Source: Pseudomonadota bacterium (GTDB lineage Bacteria; Desulfobacterota; Binatia; Binatales; Binataceae). Taken from it: a stretch of DNA of 64,000 bases. Both the position numbers and the translations under genes were made by a program. The stretch spans positions 1 to 64,000 of the forward strand of contig JAJPIG010000007.1 of assembly GCA_021324855.1 (NCBI GenBank), given 5' to 3'. Of the stretch, positions 17,123 to 26,012 are shown in pieces; position 1 is the stretch's first letter; every line of letters begins with the position of its first letter. Below the pieces are notes generated by a model. That model saw only the letters and a program-made list of their open reading frames with translations, was not told the origin of the DNA and made no database searches.

Positions 17123-17908
17123 TCAAAGTTTATGGAAATAAACCGCTAGGACGAACGCTGCAGCGATAATCCGATACCACGCGAACGGCACGTAGGTCCG
17201 AGTACGCACGAAATGCAGCAACACAAAGATTGCCATGATCCCGAAGACGGCTGAGGCGATGAAGCCCAGCCCGACATCGGCAGTCAAGTCGTTATGGATC
17301 AGCTTCCGGCTTTCCAACAGGCCCGCGCCGGCGATGATGGGTGTGGCCATCAGGAACGAGAAATTAGCCGCATCTTCGCGCTCTAGGCTGAGGACCCGGC
17401 CCATCGTGATCGTCGACCCCGAGCGTGACACGCCGGGAATAACTGCGAATGCCTGGCTTAGTCCGATTAGCAGCGCATCAAACGCCGTCATTTCGCTCAT
17501 TTTTCGTCTCATCGGCATGGCGCGATCGAGAACCCACAGCGCGAGGCCCAGCGCAGCCAGCATCGGCGCGATCAGGGCCGGCGAGCGAAAAATCGTCTCG
17601 GCCTGCTTCTCGAAGAGAAACCCAATGAGTGCTCCGGGGACCGTTGCGATGATGACCAGCGTCAGCAGTCGTCGATTCTCGCGATCGCCATTAACGAGCG
17701 ACGCCGCCATCCCGACCCACGCGCGCCGGTAGTAGATCAGCAGCGCAGCGAGCGTTCCCAGATGCAGTGCGACATCGAAGGCCAATCCTGGATCGTCCCA
17801 TCCGAACAGCCATGGGATCAACACCAGATGGGCCGAACTCGAGACTGGCAGAAATTCAGTAAGGCCTTGAACTATCCCAAGTATGACAGCCTGTAAATGC
17901 GATAGCAT
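17123..17908 (-). CDS. uppP: Undecaprenyl-diphosphatase UppP (BacA)
   Basis: The 261-residue integral membrane protein carries both family signatures: VQGLTEFLPVSSSAHLVL near the N-terminus (catalytic Glu-rich motif) and PGVSRSGSTITMGR (the PGxSRSG motif) in the middle, with about eight hydrophobic helices. It dephosphorylates undecaprenyl diphosphate to recycle the lipid carrier for peptidoglycan and O-glycan synthesis. Its position at the head of a minus-strand glycan gene set fits. An A+T-rich 170-base stretch upstream probably holds promoters for this gene and the divergent small gene. Confidence 0.96.
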   Translation of the reverse strand: MLSHLQAVILGIVQGLTEFLPVSSSAHLVLIPWLFGWDDPGLAFDVALHLGTLAALLIYYRRAWVGMAASLVNGDRENRRLLTLVIIATVPGALIGFLFEKQAETIFRSPALIAPMLAALGLALWVLDRAMPMRRKMSEMTAFDALLIGLSQAFAVIPGVSRSGSTITMGRVLSLEREDAANFSFLMATPIIAGAGLLESRKLIHNDLTADVGLGFIASAVFGIMAIFVLLHFVRTRTYVPFAWYRIIAAAFVLAVYFHKL

Positions 17909-18082
17909 AACACTCTTTTACTCGTTTAATCATTCATAAAAGTTGTTTGTGGATTATTCGCCAAATTTAGCAATCTTGTCCCTATCACAGATAGTCGCTA
18001 CGCTTGACCGCGCTGGTCCGGAATCTAAAAATGTTCCCAGCGTCGTGGAGGGCGACGGTCAGCGTACTTGGAGGCGCTGCAT

Positions 18083-18409
18083 ATGGCCCGAAGCATCAAA
18101 GGCAAGGTCGTTCCCTTGCGGGGAGACGACATGGTCGATGAAGATCTTCGCCAAGCCCATGCGCAGGAACTTTCAGAGGCGTTCATCGGCGGCCGGCCTC
18201 ACCCGTTTCCGATGGTCTCGACGCTGCCTCGTCTGCCCGCGATGATTCCGGACGAGATTCTGGATTATTACGGCTGGGTTTTCTGCCAAGGGGGCTTTTC
18301 GAACCTCCAGATGACATTCGAGCAATTTCTGACCGTCGTAGCCGCAGTCAGCCCGTCGGGCCTGTGCCCGGAATATGACGGAGCGGATGGCGCCACAGCC
18401 AGAGACTGA
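18083..18409 (+). CDS. Uncharacterised small protein
   Basis: The ATG at 18083 is preceded by TTGGAGG with good spacing, which supports translation of a 108-residue product. It has no signal peptide, membrane helix or motif I recognise. The N-terminus is charged (ARSIKGKVVPLRGDDM), the middle proline-rich (GGRPHPFPMVSTLPRLPAMIPDE) and the C-terminal half hydrophobic-aromatic (YYGWVFCQGGFSNLQMTFEQFL). It lies alone between divergent uppP and the convergent gene at 18460. Coding is moderately likely; function is unknown. Confidence 0.55.
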   Translation: MARSIKGKVVPLRGDDMVDEDLRQAHAQELSEAFIGGRPHPFPMVSTLPRLPAMIPDEILDYYGWVFCQGGFSNLQMTFEQFLTVVAAVSPSGLCPEYDGADGATARD

Positions 18410-18459
18410 CGTCTGTCCGTTTTTCTTCTGATTCCCCGCTTCCTGAATGCTGAATTGGC

Positions 18460-19173
18460 CTAGGGCTGATTTCGGCCTGAAGGGGCGCCGGTGTTCGTCC
18501 CTGACCCCTGTTTCACCAGCGAGTTGCGCACCCAGATGGTCTGGAACGGCGCCACGTCGGTCGGCGATCGAAGCCCGTTATCCCGCGCGATAATCTGCCA
18601 GTTGTCGGCATTGCCCGTCGCCCGCTGCGCCAGCCCCTTCAAGTCCTCATTCGGTAGCAATGCGAAGTTTACTCCCCCGGCCGTTGGCGTTTCGGGCTCC
18701 GGAGGATACGACTGCGCGAGCTGATCGATCTGATTAAAGAGATTCAGCTTGCGGCTCGCCTTATACTCCTCGAGTTCGGCCTCGGTGACGTTCTCACCGC
18801 GCACGTTCACGATAATCTTGCTGCGGCTGCTGCCATTGGGCACCACCTGCACTTCATAGCGATAGCGCGGCAGGTTGCCGACCAGGCTCGATATGAGCCC
18901 GACCGGTTTGTTGGTGATATCGGTCCAGAGCGTCGTGAGTCCGTTGCCGCTGGGCGCGGTTTCAAACAGCACGCCGTCACCGCGCAGGGCATCCTCGGTG
19001 AGCAGAAACGCTTGATGGTCGTTGTAATTGACCTCGTGTTCTTCGCCGAGGGTCACTTCCGATGCGGCCGCATGAAGAGCGGTTGTGCCGATGACCGCTG
19101 CGGCTATGATTGCGACCGCGAGCCAGCCGGCCACGATCGTCAAACTCGTGGGAAGCCTGCGCGCAAGACCCAT
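18460..19173 (-). CDS. Exported or anchored protein with LysM-like C-terminus
   Basis: Starting at ATG 19173 gives a 237-residue product with a strong N-terminal hydrophobic helix (LTIVAGWLAVAIIAAAVIG) that is a signal or anchor. The remainder is polar and probably periplasmic. Residues near 180-225 (DLKGLAQRATGNADNWQIIARDNGL) resemble a LysM domain, so it may bind peptidoglycan. The ORF-track start at 19314 adds a low-complexity, unlikely leader. It is divergent from the lipid A operon, sharing a 167-base upstream region. Specific role unknown. Confidence 0.65.
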   Translation of the reverse strand: MGLARRLPTSLTIVAGWLAVAIIAAAVIGTTALHAAASEVTLGEEHEVNYNDHQAFLLTEDALRGDGVLFETAPSGNGLTTLWTDITNKPVGLISSLVGNLPRYRYEVQVVPNGSSRSKIIVNVRGENVTEAELEEYKASRKLNLFNQIDQLAQSYPPEPETPTAGGVNFALLPNEDLKGLAQRATGNADNWQIIARDNGLRSPTDVAPFQTIWVRNSLVKQGSGTNTGAPSGRNQP

Positions 19174-19340
19174 AGCAAAATCAGGAAACCATGCGTTTCC
19201 CAAATGCGCAAGCTTTGCGAAGTAGCGCGCGGGCCGTGTGATTTTCGATATACTGACGCGAACCAGGAACCATCGGCGGGCCGGTTCCGGATGCGCGGAA
19301 TCCAGCGCCGCCAAATCTCAGACTGGGCAGGATCTTTTTG

Positions 19341-20702
19341 ATGAGCCAGGTGCAAACCTCCACTCCACGCCACGCAGTCGCCGTGATCGGCGCGGCTACG
19401 GCAGGCTCGGAAATCGCCGCGATTCTCGCCGCGCGCGGCTCGCTCGTGATCGTGATAGAGCAGAACGCGCGTCCGTTCGGAAAAATTGAGGATGGCCTGC
19501 CGCGATGGCACGTCAAGCAACGCCAGGACGAATACGAGAAGATCAACGCCAAGCTCGAGCATCCGAACATCGAGTACCTGCCTCTGACCCGGATAGGCCG
19601 CGATCTCGCCTTCGACGAGCTGCGCGAAGCCTGGGGGCTCAGCGCGATCGTGCTCTGTAACGGCGCATGGCGCGACCGGCCGTTCCCGGTCGAAGGCGCC
19701 GATGCCTACGTCGATCGCGGCCTGGTCTACCAGAATCCGTTCATCTACTGGTTCAACCACTACCAGGAGGCGGCCTATAACGGCCCGCGCTACGAGATCC
19801 TGCCGGGCGTCGCGGTGTTCGGCGGCGGGCTCGCCTCGATCGACGTCGTCAAGGTGCTGCAGATCGAGACTACGCTGCGCGCGCTTGCCGCGCGCGGAAT
19901 CAAAGAAGATATGCTGCGGCTGGAGCGCGAGGGAATCGATCCGGTGCTCGGCAGCCACGGCCTCAAATGGGCCGATCTCGGTGTCGCGCCGTGCAAGCTC
20001 TACTATCGCCGCCGCGTGCTGGACATGCCGCTGTCCGACATCCCACCCGACGCGAATCCGAAGCGGGCCGAGGTGATGCGTCAGGCGCGCGCGAAAATTC
20101 TCGAGAAGGCGCAGCGTAAATATCTGTTCGAATTTCAGGAGCGCAGCGTGCCGACCGGGCTCATCGTCGAGGACGGCCGGATGGTCGGCGTGAAGCTAAG
20201 CCGCACCGAGATCGTCGACGGACGCGCAAACGTCATATCCGGCAGCGAAGCGGATCTGCGCGCGCCCTACGTCGTGAGTTCGATCGGCAGCATCCCGGAG
20301 CCCATTCCCGGGATCCCGCAGCGCGGCGAGATTTATCAATACGTCAAGCAGGAGGTCGGTCTCCTGATGGAAAATCGCACGGCGGTATTTGCGGCCGGCA
20401 ACGTGCTGACCGGCAAGGGCAACATCAAGGATTCGCTCGAAAGCGGCACCGGGATCGGGATTCACGTCGCCGAGAGCTATCTCGGCCTGACCGATGACAA
20501 GGTCTCGCTGGCCGATGCCGCACGCGAAGCCGCGGCGCACGAGGGTGAGATCGTCGCCGAGGCGGTCGATCGGCGCGCTGCGCTGAGCGCCGAGACGATC
20601 GCGCAGATTCGCGCGCGGGCCAGGGAGCGCCAGCGCGCCGTCGGGTACGAGGGAAACTATCGGGAATGGATCAGGCGCGTGACGCCCGCAGATTTGCAGT
20701 AG
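19341..20702 (+). CDS. FAD/NAD(P)-dependent oxidoreductase, adrenodoxin-reductase-like
   Basis: The 453-residue product has two dinucleotide-binding folds: an N-terminal FAD site AVIGAATAGSEIAAIL (a variant G-x-x-x-x-G) and an NAD(P) site VAVFGGGLASIDVVKVL. The PFGKIEDGLPRWHVKQRQ segment resembles the start of FprA/adrenodoxin reductase and GltD-type proteins, and a C-terminal GNVLTGKGNIKDSLESG block binds FAD. It likely reduces a ferredoxin-like or redox partner. It opens the lipid A operon (20 bases before lpxI), where it has no known role. ATG 19341 is preferred over TTG 19338. Confidence 0.8.
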   Translation: MSQVQTSTPRHAVAVIGAATAGSEIAAILAARGSLVIVIEQNARPFGKIEDGLPRWHVKQRQDEYEKINAKLEHPNIEYLPLTRIGRDLAFDELREAWGLSAIVLCNGAWRDRPFPVEGADAYVDRGLVYQNPFIYWFNHYQEAAYNGPRYEILPGVAVFGGGLASIDVVKVLQIETTLRALAARGIKEDMLRLEREGIDPVLGSHGLKWADLGVAPCKLYYRRRVLDMPLSDIPPDANPKRAEVMRQARAKILEKAQRKYLFEFQERSVPTGLIVEDGRMVGVKLSRTEIVDGRANVISGSEADLRAPYVVSSIGSIPEPIPGIPQRGEIYQYVKQEVGLLMENRTAVFAAGNVLTGKGNIKDSLESGTGIGIHVAESYLGLTDDKVSLADAAREAAAHEGEIVAEAVDRRAALSAETIAQIRARARERQRAVGYEGNYREWIRRVTPADLQ

Positions 20703-20721
20703 CCGGTGATGGTAGCTGCAA

Positions 20722-21528
20722 GTGCGTAAGCTCGGGCTAATCGCAGGGAACGGCGTCTTCCCGCTTGAGGTCGCGACCGCCGCGCGCCAGCGCGGTGTCA
20801 AAGTGATCGCCGTTGCCCACCAGGGCGAAACCAAACCGGAACTCGAACCGCTGGTCGATGAGATCACGTGGATCAAGGTCGGCGAGGTCCAGCGACTTAT
20901 CGATGTGCTCAAATCCGCGCGCGTCGACGAAGCCGCAATGGCCGGCGGAATCGCTCGCGCCCGACTCGGTGATTCCTTCGCGCCCGACTCGCGAGCGCTT
21001 CAGATGCTGACGCGCATCGCGCGCTTCAGCGACGATGCTGTTTTGCGCGCGCTCGCCGGCGAAATTGAGACGGAAGGTATCCCGATGGTCGATCCCGTAC
21101 CGATGATCCCAGGCGCGCTGGCCGGCTCGGGACGTCTTGCTGGTCCCGAACCCACCGACGGGCAGCTCAAGGACCTGGCGCTCGCGTTTGCAGTGATGCG
21201 CGCGCTGGGCGCCTTCGATGTCGGCCAGGCGGTCGCGATCCAAAACGGCGTAGTGGCTGCGGTCGAGGCCGTCGAAGGCACCGATGCGGCGCTCCGACGC
21301 GCCGCGCAGCTCTCGGGCGCGGGACTGGTCGTCGCCAAGGCCGCGAAGCAGGGTCAGGACCTGCGCTTCGATCGCCCGGCGATCGGCCCCGCGACCATCG
21401 AGCTGCTGATCGAAATTCGCGCAGCGGCGCTCGGCGTCGAGGCAGGCCGGGCGCTTATCCTGGAGCGCGAGCGGACCTTCGCGATGGCCGAAAACAGCGG
21501 CGTCACGATCTACGGCTATGGCGGCTGA
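20722..21528 (+). CDS. lpxI: UDP-2,3-diacylglucosamine pyrophosphatase LpxI
   Basis: The 268-residue product matches LpxI (DUF1009) from the start (LGLIAGNGVFPLEVATAAR) through the conserved MAGGIAR motif and a C-terminal block (DLRFDRPAIGPATIELL). It hydrolyses UDP-2,3-diacylglucosamine to lipid X in lipid A synthesis and replaces LpxH in many non-gammaproteobacteria. It starts at GTG 20722 and overlaps the next gene by 11 bases. Its place just upstream of a Gfo/Idh gene and lpxB is a recurring arrangement. Confidence 0.95.
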   Translation: MRKLGLIAGNGVFPLEVATAARQRGVKVIAVAHQGETKPELEPLVDEITWIKVGEVQRLIDVLKSARVDEAAMAGGIARARLGDSFAPDSRALQMLTRIARFSDDAVLRALAGEIETEGIPMVDPVPMIPGALAGSGRLAGPEPTDGQLKDLALAFAVMRALGAFDVGQAVAIQNGVVAAVEAVEGTDAALRRAAQLSGAGLVVAKAAKQGQDLRFDRPAIGPATIELLIEIRAAALGVEAGRALILERERTFAMAENSGVTIYGYGG

Positions 21529-22471
21529 ACTGCGCGCGGCGGTCGTCGGCGTCGGGAAGCTCGGCGCGCTCCACGCCCAAAAGTATGCGGCGCTGGACGG
21601 CGTCCGTCTGAGTGCGGTGGTTGATGTGGACGCGCACCGCGCTCGCGAGATCGCGAAGCAATCCGGCGCGGCGGCGCTCGCCGACTATCGGGCACTGGCC
21701 GGAACCGTCGATCTGGTGAGCGTCGCCACTCCCAGCCTGACGCACCATGAGATCGCCTCCTGGATGCTCCGCGCGGGTATCGATGTGCTGCTCGAGAAGC
21801 CGATGGCCGCATCGCTTGAGCAGGCACGCGAGTTGGCCGCGGCCGCGGCGGCAAATCGTAGAATTCTCCAGATTGGCCATCTCGAGCGTTTCAACCCGGC
21901 GATCCTGCATCTGCGCTCGATCCTGCACGCGCCCCGCTTTATCGAATGCCATCGGCTCGCGCCGTTCACCGAGCGCGGCTCCGACGTGGACGTGATTCTT
22001 GATCTGATGACTCACGATCTCGACGTCATCCTGAGCTGCACCGACGCGGAGGTGGTGGCCGCCGAGGCGATCGGCGTCGCGGTGCTGACCGACCGCATCG
22101 ACGTCGCCAACGCGCGGCTCCGGTTCTCGGACGGGATGATCGCGAACCTGAACACCAGCCGGGTGGCGCCGCGACGCGAGCGCAAGATTCGCTTTTTCCA
22201 GCACGACGCTTATCTTTCCGTTGACTACGAGGCGCGGCGAATCCAAGTCTATCGCAAGAGTCCGCCGCCGGCCGGCTCCGTCTACCCGGTTATCTCGGCC
22301 GAGCAGATCGATCTCGACAAGGGCGACCCGCTCGCCGATGAGATTGCGGCGTTCGTTCAGAGCGTGCGCACGCGCACGGCCCCGGCCGTCAGCGCGATCG
22401 ATGGGCTCCGCGTCATGGAGCTGACGGAACGGATAAAATCATCGATCGCGAGCGCGGACTCGCTCGCCTGA
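21518..22471 (+). CDS. Gfo/Idh/MocA-family oxidoreductase, possibly GnnA-like
   Basis: The 317-residue product has an N-terminal Rossmann fold (AAVVGVGKLGALHAQKYAAL), the hallmark EKP motif (DVLLEKPMAAS) and the conserved IGHLERFNPAILHL block. It oxidises or reduces a sugar nucleotide with NAD(P). It overlaps lpxI by 11 bases and lies in the lipid A operon. In Acidithiobacillus the family member GnnA oxidises UDP-GlcNAc at C3 so that GnnB can install a 3-amino group, giving amide-linked lipid A; the same role is plausible here. No GnnB aminotransferase is present in the window. Confidence 0.85.
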   Translation: MAAELRAAVVGVGKLGALHAQKYAALDGVRLSAVVDVDAHRAREIAKQSGAAALADYRALAGTVDLVSVATPSLTHHEIASWMLRAGIDVLLEKPMAASLEQARELAAAAAANRRILQIGHLERFNPAILHLRSILHAPRFIECHRLAPFTERGSDVDVILDLMTHDLDVILSCTDAEVVAAEAIGVAVLTDRIDVANARLRFSDGMIANLNTSRVAPRRERKIRFFQHDAYLSVDYEARRIQVYRKSPPPAGSVYPVISAEQIDLDKGDPLADEIAAFVQSVRTRTAPAVSAIDGLRVMELTERIKSSIASADSLA

Positions 22472-22472
22472 A

Positions 22473-23102
22473 ATGTTTCGGATTTTGACTGAGATGAACC
22501 TTCGAAGTTGGATTGGAATTAGATGCCTCGCGCTCGTGCTCGCGCTCGGCGCCGCCGGATGCGCGCATCGACCGCCCGCCGATGAAGTAGGATCGTATCC
22601 GGCGGCGAACCCGAACGATTGTCTGCCCCCGCTCGCGCTCATCGATCAACACGGCAATCGCGTGGTGTTGAGCTCGCTCAAAGGCAAACCCGTGTTGATC
22701 GATTTCATCTATACGTCGTGCCGTCTCGAATGCCCAACGCTGACATCGAAGTTCCGGCTCGTCGCGCGAGCGCTCGGACCGCTGCTCGGACCGCGCGTAA
22801 CGATAGTCTCGATCAGTCTCGATCCCGAGCACGATCTCGCTCCGGTGATGCTCAAGTACGCAAGCGACATGGGCGCGCCGCCGAGCGGATGGCTTTTCCT
22901 GACCGGGCCGCCGGCTGCGATCGATCAGGAACTCGCGCTGTTCAAAATCGTTCGCACGCGCGAGCACGACGGATCGATCGGGCACGTCGCCGCCGCATTT
23001 CTGCTCGGCCCGAACGGTCATCAGGTGCGACAGTACGAGATGCTCGCGGTGAGCCCCGGGACGGTCGTCGAAGACGTCCGCAATGCGCTTGCGGCCGGAT
23101 AA
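22473..23102 (+). CDS. SCO1/SenC-like copper/thiol protein, lipoprotein
   Basis: The 209-residue product has a lipoprotein signal (LVLALGAAGCAH lipobox) and a thioredoxin fold with the SCO motif TSCRLECP (C-x3-C) and the downstream conserved His in GHVAAAFLLGP. SCO proteins deliver Cu to cytochrome c oxidase or act as thiol reductants in the periplasm. A second ATG at 22494 (MNLRSW) is equally possible. It begins 1 base after the Gfo/Idh gene and overlaps lpxB by 20 bases, a surprising place for it, as no oxidase genes are near. Confidence 0.9.
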   Translation: MFRILTEMNLRSWIGIRCLALVLALGAAGCAHRPPADEVGSYPAANPNDCLPPLALIDQHGNRVVLSSLKGKPVLIDFIYTSCRLECPTLTSKFRLVARALGPLLGPRVTIVSISLDPEHDLAPVMLKYASDMGAPPSGWLFLTGPPAAIDQELALFKIVRTREHDGSIGHVAAAFLLGPNGHQVRQYEMLAVSPGTVVEDVRNALAAG

Positions 23103-24237
23103 GGACCGCCCGCCCCGAATCCTGATCGTCGCCGGCGAAGCGTCCGGCGATCTTCACGGTGCTGCGCTCGCCCGCGAGATTCGCGCGCGCGCATCGGATT
23201 GCGAGCTCTTCGGGATTGCTGGCGAGCAGATGCGCGCGGCGGGCGTGCGCGCGCTGGTGAACGTCGAAGAGATCGCCGGGCTCGGCGTGGTCGAGCTCGC
23301 GTCGACCATCGGGCGGACGCTCAGTGCGATGCGGATGCTAATCCGGCTCGTGAAGCGCGACCCGCCCGACCTTGTCATCCTGATCGACTACGCTGACTTC
23401 AATCTCTTCTTTGCCCGCTTCGTCCGGCGCGCCGGCGTCCCGATTCTCTACTACATCGTGCCGCAGGTCTGGGCATGGCGTCGCGGCCGGATCGCGAAGC
23501 TCGTGCGCCGATCGGATCGGCTGGCGGTGGTCTTTCCATTCGAGAAGCAGGTCTATGCCGCCGGCGGCGATCGCGTGATGTTCGTAGGGCATCCGCTGCT
23601 CGATATCACGCAGCCGGCGGCGGATCGGACGACCACCCTGGCACGCCATGGTTTTCCTCCCGCTGCCCACTTGCTCGCGATTCTTCCGGGGAGCCGGCGC
23701 GGCGAAGTGCTCCATTTGCTGCCCCCGATGGCCGCTGCGGCACGCCTTCTCGCCGACCGGCGGGGCCTTCTCCCTGTAATCCTGCTGGCGCCGACGCTGA
23801 CCGAGGCCGATCTCCGGGCGGCGGCAGGCGACGCCATCGCGGGAATACGGATCATTGCCGGCGATTCGTATAGTATTATCGCGGCCAGCGAGCTCGCCCT
23901 GGTGACCTCCGGAACCGCAACTTTGGAAACGGCGCTGCTCGGCTGTCCGATGGTGATTGCTTACAAGATGTCGCCGCTCAGCTATGCCGTTGCGCGCACT
24001 CTGGTCAGAGGCGTCGGGTCCATTGGGATGCCAAACATCCTGGCCGGCCGACGCATCGTGCCCGAATTGATCCAGCGCGACGTCACCGCCGAGAAACTCG
24101 CGCACGCCGGCGAGCTGATGCTCGACGAGCCGGCACGCTCTGCGACCATCGCGGCGCTCGGCACGATTCGCTCGATGCTCGGCACGCCGGGCGCGGCCGG
24201 GCGCGTGGCGGAGATCGCACTCGGGATGATCGCATGA
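23083..24237 (+). CDS. lpxB: Lipid-A-disaccharide synthase
   Basis: The 384-residue GT19 protein starts its conserved part with ILIVAGEASGDLHGAALA, followed by YYIVPQVWAWRRGR, the VGHPLLD motif, LPGSRRGE and the C-terminal SGTATLETALLGCPMVIAYK block. It condenses UDP-diacylglucosamine with lipid X to form the lipid A disaccharide at the inner face of the membrane. The start lies within the end of the SCO-like gene and the stop overlaps msbA by 4 bases, showing one translationally coupled operon. Confidence 0.97.
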   Translation: MRLRPDKDRPPRILIVAGEASGDLHGAALAREIRARASDCELFGIAGEQMRAAGVRALVNVEEIAGLGVVELASTIGRTLSAMRMLIRLVKRDPPDLVILIDYADFNLFFARFVRRAGVPILYYIVPQVWAWRRGRIAKLVRRSDRLAVVFPFEKQVYAAGGDRVMFVGHPLLDITQPAADRTTTLARHGFPPAAHLLAILPGSRRGEVLHLLPPMAAAARLLADRRGLLPVILLAPTLTEADLRAAAGDAIAGIRIIAGDSYSIIAASELALVTSGTATLETALLGCPMVIAYKMSPLSYAVARTLVRGVGSIGMPNILAGRRIVPELIQRDVTAEKLAHAGELMLDEPARSATIAALGTIRSMLGTPGAAGRVAEIALGMIA

Positions 24238-26003
24238 CTCTGGTCACCCCGATGCAACGGCGCCTGCTCGGTTATCTGAGGCCCTATCTTTTCCCGCCGC
24301 TGACGGTGCTGATCGCGGCGACCCTGCTCCTGAGCGCGACCAACGGCGCAATTCCGCTGCTGGTGCGCCCGTTTATCAATCAGCTTTCGAAGTTCCGCGA
24401 CATCAGGGCGCTTCATACCTTGTCGCTTGAAATCCTGGCGATCTTCATGCTGCGCGCGATCGGGAATTTCGTCAGCACCTATCTCAACGCCTATATCGGC
24501 TCACGAGTCACGCTCGATCTTCGCTCGCAGCTCAACGATCGCCTGCAGCGGCTCTCGCTCGGCTTCTTCAATCGCACGCCGTCAGGCGTGATGGTCTCGC
24601 GGATCATCAACGACGTCGCGCAGATCGCCGGCACCACCACTGACGGCATGTTCTCGATTTTCGGCGACGGATGCTCGCTGATCGCGGTGCTCGCCGCCGC
24701 CTTTTATATCGATTGGAAACTCGCGCTGATCGCGTTCGTCGTCTTTCCGGCCGCGGTGATGCCGGTGATGAGTTTCTCGAAGCGGATGCGCAAGATGACC
24801 AAGCGCGCGCAGAAACAGATCAGCGGCCTGATGGTCGTGCTGCAGGAGACCTTCCAGGGCAATCGCGTCGTCAAAGCCTTCGGGATGGAGGATTACGAGC
24901 GGCGCCGGTTCGACAGCGAACTCGCGCGCCTGCTCAAGATCCAGATGCGGATCGTCGTCATTCGCGCGCTCACCAGCCCGCTGATCGAAGTGATGGGCGC
25001 CTTCGCGATCGTCGCGGTGATGTGGTACGGCACCGAGTCGGTGCTTGCCGGCACGCGCACCGCCGGCACCTTCGGCGCGTTCTTCACTTCGATGCTGATC
25101 ATCTATCAGCCGTTCAAGCGTCTCTCCCGCACCAACAACTCGATCCAACAGGGGCTGGCGGCGGCCGAGCGCGTATTCGAGATGATGGACGAGCCGATCG
25201 AGGTGGTGGAGGCGCCGGATGCTATCGAACTGCCGCGCACAATGCATTCGATCGAGCTTCAGGACGTAAGTTTCCGCTATCGCAAGGATTGGGTGCTCAA
25301 GGACGTGAATCTACGCATCGGCGCGGGAGAGGTGGTCGCCCTGGTCGGGATGAGCGGCGGCGGCAAGTCGACCATCGCCGACCTGATTCCACGTTTTTAC
25401 GATCCGCAGCAGGGCCGGATTCTTATCGACGGCATCGATCTGCGCCGCTTCACGCTCCGCTCGCTGCGCTCGAACATCGGCCTCGTCACCCAGCATACGT
25501 TCCTTTTCAACGATACGATTCGGGCGAATATCGCCTACGGCAGTCAGGACCGCAGCATGGAAGAGATTGTCGCCGCGGCGCGTATCGCGAACGCCCACAA
25601 CTTCATCATGCGCCTGCCGAAAGGCTACGACACGATGGTCGGCGAGATGGGCGTCCGGCTTTCCGGCGGCGAACGCCAGCGAATCGCGATCGCGCGTGCG
25701 ATGCTCAAAGACGCGCCAATCCTGGTGCTGGACGAGGCAACCTCGGCACTCGATTCCGAGGCCGAGCGGCTCGTGCAGGACGCTATCGAGCTGCTGATCG
25801 CGAATCGGACTGTGCTCGTGATCGCGCATCGCTTGTCGACCATCCGGCGCGCGGATCGCATCGCGGTGCTGGTCCACGGACGCATCGTCGAGCATGGAAC
25901 GCATGAGGAATTGCTCGCGCTTGGCCGCGAATATCGCAAGCTTTACGACCTCCAATTCTCGGAGGCCGCGGCGGTAGCCGGCAACGGCGAGCTCGCGGGC
26001 TGA
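24234..26003 (+). CDS. msbA: Lipid A export ABC transporter MsbA
   Basis: The 589-residue half-transporter has an N-terminal six-helix membrane domain (residues about 15-310) and a C-terminal ATPase: Walker A GMSGGGKST, the Q-loop VTQHTFLF, signature LSGGERQRIAIARAM, Walker B ILVLDEATSALD and H-loop VIAHRLST. It flips lipid A-core across the inner membrane. It sits between lpxB (4-base overlap) and waaA (gap of 9). Other exporters share this architecture, but the context makes MsbA the clear assignment. Confidence 0.94.
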   Translation: MTLVTPMQRRLLGYLRPYLFPPLTVLIAATLLLSATNGAIPLLVRPFINQLSKFRDIRALHTLSLEILAIFMLRAIGNFVSTYLNAYIGSRVTLDLRSQLNDRLQRLSLGFFNRTPSGVMVSRIINDVAQIAGTTTDGMFSIFGDGCSLIAVLAAAFYIDWKLALIAFVVFPAAVMPVMSFSKRMRKMTKRAQKQISGLMVVLQETFQGNRVVKAFGMEDYERRRFDSELARLLKIQMRIVVIRALTSPLIEVMGAFAIVAVMWYGTESVLAGTRTAGTFGAFFTSMLIIYQPFKRLSRTNNSIQQGLAAAERVFEMMDEPIEVVEAPDAIELPRTMHSIELQDVSFRYRKDWVLKDVNLRIGAGEVVALVGMSGGGKSTIADLIPRFYDPQQGRILIDGIDLRRFTLRSLRSNIGLVTQHTFLFNDTIRANIAYGSQDRSMEEIVAAARIANAHNFIMRLPKGYDTMVGEMGVRLSGGERQRIAIARAMLKDAPILVLDEATSALDSEAERLVQDAIELLIANRTVLVIAHRLSTIRRADRIAVLVHGRIVEHGTHEELLALGREYRKLYDLQFSEAAAVAGNGELAG

Positions 26004-26012
26004 TCGACTACG

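Noticed and set aside
24671-25906. Plus-strand ORF of 411 residues inside msbA
   Set aside because: Same-strand frame shadow of msbA with Arg-rich low-complexity composition.
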